Assembly (NCBI RefSeq): GCF_004526345.1
Contig: NZ_CP038213.1
Coordinates: 1,922,001 to 1,986,000 of the forward strand
Direction of reading: 5' to 3'
Origin: Ornithinimicrobium flavum
Lineage (GTDB): Bacteria; Actinomycetota; Actinomycetes; Actinomycetales; Dermatophilaceae
DNA: 64,000 nucleotides
The notes under the pieces are model-generated. The model was not told where the DNA came from, did no database searches, and saw nothing but the letters and a program-made list of their open reading frames with translations. A program made the position numbers and the translations under genes. Positions 62,351 through 64,000 of the stretch are shown here, in pieces; the stretch's first letter is position 1, and each line of letters starts with the position of its first letter.

Positions 62351-63151
62351 TCACTGGTGCAGGAAGTGCCGGACGGCCGCCGTGAAGGTCTCGGGCTGCT
62401 GGGAGTGCACCCAGTGCCCGGCGCCCTTGACCGTCAGCAGCACCGTCCTCGGGAAGAGCCTGCGCATGGTCGGCGACTGCTCCGCGGTGACGTAGGGCGA
62501 GTCGGCGCCGGCGACCCAGAGCACCGGACCCTCGAAGGGCACCGTCTCCTCCCCAGCCGCGGAGGGTATGTCGTCGGTGACGGTGCCGAGGTCGCGCAGG
62601 AGCAGCTCCAGGTTGGGCTGCCAGCCGAAGGCCCGGGTCGTGCGGTCCCGGCGCAGGTTCTGCAGCAGGAAACCCCGCAGCGAGGGCTGGGGCACGTCCC
62701 GGGCCAGCTGCCGGTCGGCCTCGCCGAGGCTGGCCAGGCCCTCCAGGTCGATCCGGCGCAGAGAGGTCAGCAGGTGCTCGAACTCGCTCACCTCGCCGGA
62801 CCCCGTCGGGCTGATGTCGACGACCACGAGTCGGTCGACGAGGTCGGGGTGGGTGAGGGCGAGCTCCATCGCGATCTTGCCGCCCATGGAGTGGCCCACC
62901 ACGTGGACCGGACCGTCGGCGGCCACCCCCGCGCGCAGGTGGTCGGCCACGAGACCCGCCGCGGTGGCGTAGTCGAAGCGGTCGGTCCAGACCGACCCGC
63001 CGTGGTCGGGCATGTCCAGCAGCAGCGAGCGGAAGTCGGGCCGCAGCGCCTTGGCGATCGAGGAGAAGTTACGGCCTCGCCCGAAGAGGCCGTGGCAGAA
63101 CACCACGACCGGGCCGTCGTCCCCGACGAGGGTCCCGGAGAGGTCGCTCAC
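62351..63151 (-). CDS. Alpha/beta hydrolase (MenH/YbfF-like)
   Basis: 266 residues. FCHGLFGRGRNFSSIAKAL, DMPDHGGS, nucleophile elbow VVGHSMGGKIAMELAL, VVVDISPTGS, acidic residue in WVAGADSPYVT, His in KGAGHWVHSQQPE. It resembles YbfF-type esterases and MenH. The GTG start overlaps the upstream GNAT gene's stop by 4 bases, so the two are probably co-translated. Confidence 0.9.
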   Translation of the reverse strand: MSDLSGTLVGDDGPVVVFCHGLFGRGRNFSSIAKALRPDFRSLLLDMPDHGGSVWTDRFDYATAAGLVADHLRAGVAADGPVHVVGHSMGGKIAMELALTHPDLVDRLVVVDISPTGSGEVSEFEHLLTSLRRIDLEGLASLGEADRQLARDVPQPSLRGFLLQNLRRDRTTRAFGWQPNLELLLRDLGTVTDDIPSAAGEETVPFEGPVLWVAGADSPYVTAEQSPTMRRLFPRTVLLTVKGAGHWVHSQQPETFTAAVRHFLHQ

Positions 63152-64000
63152 CCGCCCGGGACCGTCCGCCGCATGGAGGCGGTCTGGTGCTTGAGAGTGA
63201 AGCCCACCTTCTCGTAGAGGCGGGTGGCCCCGGTCGGGCTGTCGCTGTCGACGTCGAGCTCGATGAGGTCGTAGCGGCCCGAGCGGGCCGCCAGGCCCAG
63301 GGTCCGCGAGAGCGCCGCAGCCGCGACGCCCCGGCCCCGGGCGTGCGGAACGGTGCCGACGAGGTTGACGTAGGCCTGCCGGTCCACCCACTGGCCGACC
63401 ATGATGTAGGCCAGCACCTCACCCTCGCGCCAGCCGTCCACCTCACCACCGCGCGCGACGGCGATCGTCGACACCTCGGGGCGGGCGCTGCGGGAGGTCC
63501 AGTGGTCGTGCCAGCCCTCGGGCGTCGTGGGTCCGGAGCCGTAGTGGTCCTGGAAGGCGAGGTTGTGCGCCAGCAGCACCGCCTCCTCGTGCTCGGGCCC
63601 AGGGCTGATCAGCTCGATCCCGTCGAGGTCGGGGACCGCGGGCTCGTCCCCCACCGGCCGGCTGAGCAGGTTCCAGTACCGGTCCAGGGAGAACCCCCGG
63701 TCGGTCAGCAGCTCCCGGGCGGAGGACCCCTCCAGCCCGCCCCCGGCCGAGAGGTAGGCGGACCGACCCGGGTGACGCTCGCCGAGCAGGGCCAGGGCAC
63801 GGTCCTCCAGGCGGTCGAGCAGCTCCGTGCCCAGCCCCCGGCCCCGGTGGTCCTGGTGCACCCCTCCCCCGAGGTAGCCGCGCCCCTTCCCCTCGTGGTC
63901 GGGGGTGACGGGCACGAACGCGGCACCGAAACCGACCATCTGCCCGCCGTCCCAGACCGCCCAGGTGTCGATCGCCGGGTCGTGGTGCGGAGCGGCCAGC
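63148..64000 (-). CDS. GNAT-family acetyltransferase with two GNAT domains (cut by window edge)
   Basis: At least 283 residues; the frame is open to the last base, so the N-terminus lies outside. First domain: VGFGAAFVPVTPDHEG, acetyl-CoA loop VHQDHRGRGLGTELLDRLE. Second domain: YVNLVGTVPHARGRGVAAAALSRTLGLAARSG with the loop ARGRGVA, SDSPTGATRLYEKVGF. The two-domain layout resembles mycothiol synthase MshD and related proteins, but the substrate is not clear. Confidence 0.88.
   Translation of the reverse strand, partial: LAAPHHDPAIDTWAVWDGGQMVGFGAAFVPVTPDHEGKGRGYLGGGVHQDHRGRGLGTELLDRLEDRALALLGERHPGRSAYLSAGGGLEGSSARELLTDRGFSLDRYWNLLSRPVGDEPAVPDLDGIELISPGPEHEEAVLLAHNLAFQDHYGSGPTTPEGWHDHWTSRSARPEVSTIAVARGGEVDGWREGEVLAYIMVGQWVDRQAYVNLVGTVPHARGRGVAAAALSRTLGLAARSGRYDLIELDVDSDSPTGATRLYEKVGFTLKHQTASMRRTVPGG

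Overview
The window is high-GC DNA from an actinobacterium, most plausibly a member of the Micrococcineae close to Intrasporangiaceae/Ornithinimicrobiaceae. The evidence is the pup-pafA, pafBC-tatAC-helY neighbourhood, RbpA, Lnt next to polyprenol-phosphate mannose synthase, LexA and SARP-type control sites, many leaderless start codons, and near-total use of G/C-ending codons. No rRNA, tRNA or CRISPR array was seen.

Layout. 1-3.7 kb: the 3' end of an IS256-family element, then a broken DUF222/HNH (13E12-type) gene under a LexA-like box. 3.7-17.7 kb: selO facing the pupylation genes pup-pafA (no proteasome genes beside them), two FKBP isomerases, a glutaminase, a DUF3866 gene, pafB-pafC, tatA-tatC, a lipid-kinase-like gene and a HelY-type RNA helicase. 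17.7-22.3 kb: thiolase, a secreted beta-helix protein, PAP2 phosphatase, 5'-3' exonuclease and a small membrane protein. 22.3-29.2 kb: an Lrp-type regulator, a YbaK deacylase gene bracketed by two inverted 32-bp tandem arrays, and the aminomutase lysine-degradation locus (kamA facing kdd-kamD-kamE-kal) with a near-perfect 40-bp palindrome in the divergent gap.

29.2-41.0 kb: lnt, dpm, fxsA, rbpA, an Atg22/UMF1-type transporter, CsbD, an AI-2E family exporter, a sugar-phosphate epimerase-like protein, an SSB-like protein, acetoacetyl-CoA synthetase and YihY. 41.0-44.3 kb: an AT-richer accessory island of gene fragments. It holds a two-gene module (zinc-ribbon/HTH regulator plus an unknown partner) with a palindrome between its -35 and -10 boxes. 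44.3-53.0 kb: a duplicated pterin-dehydratase/VOC-like protein, an LLM oxidoreductase, two alpha/beta hydrolases, a copper-storage-like protein, then a 959-residue SARP-type regulator. The regulator is flanked by two promoters carrying the same pair of GGGAACA boxes at 11-bp pitch. 53.0-64.0 kb: a PGAP1-like lipase, an AspT-type transporter, HIT and DoxX proteins, RlmC, a persulfide dioxygenase facing a CstR-like sensor, a Sua5/YciO protein, a hydrolase and a GNAT cut by the window edge.

Two window-wide patterns matter for using this annotation. First, many conserved genes (helY, thiolase, kamD, kamE, lnt, dpm, rbpA, the Atg22-like transporter, a hydrolase) are interrupted by single-base frameshifts, often at runs of 4-6 G or C. 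This points to sequencing errors more than to real decay. Second, a TANNNT hexamer lies 6-7 nt before many start codons, which implies widespread leaderless transcription and helped to choose starts.
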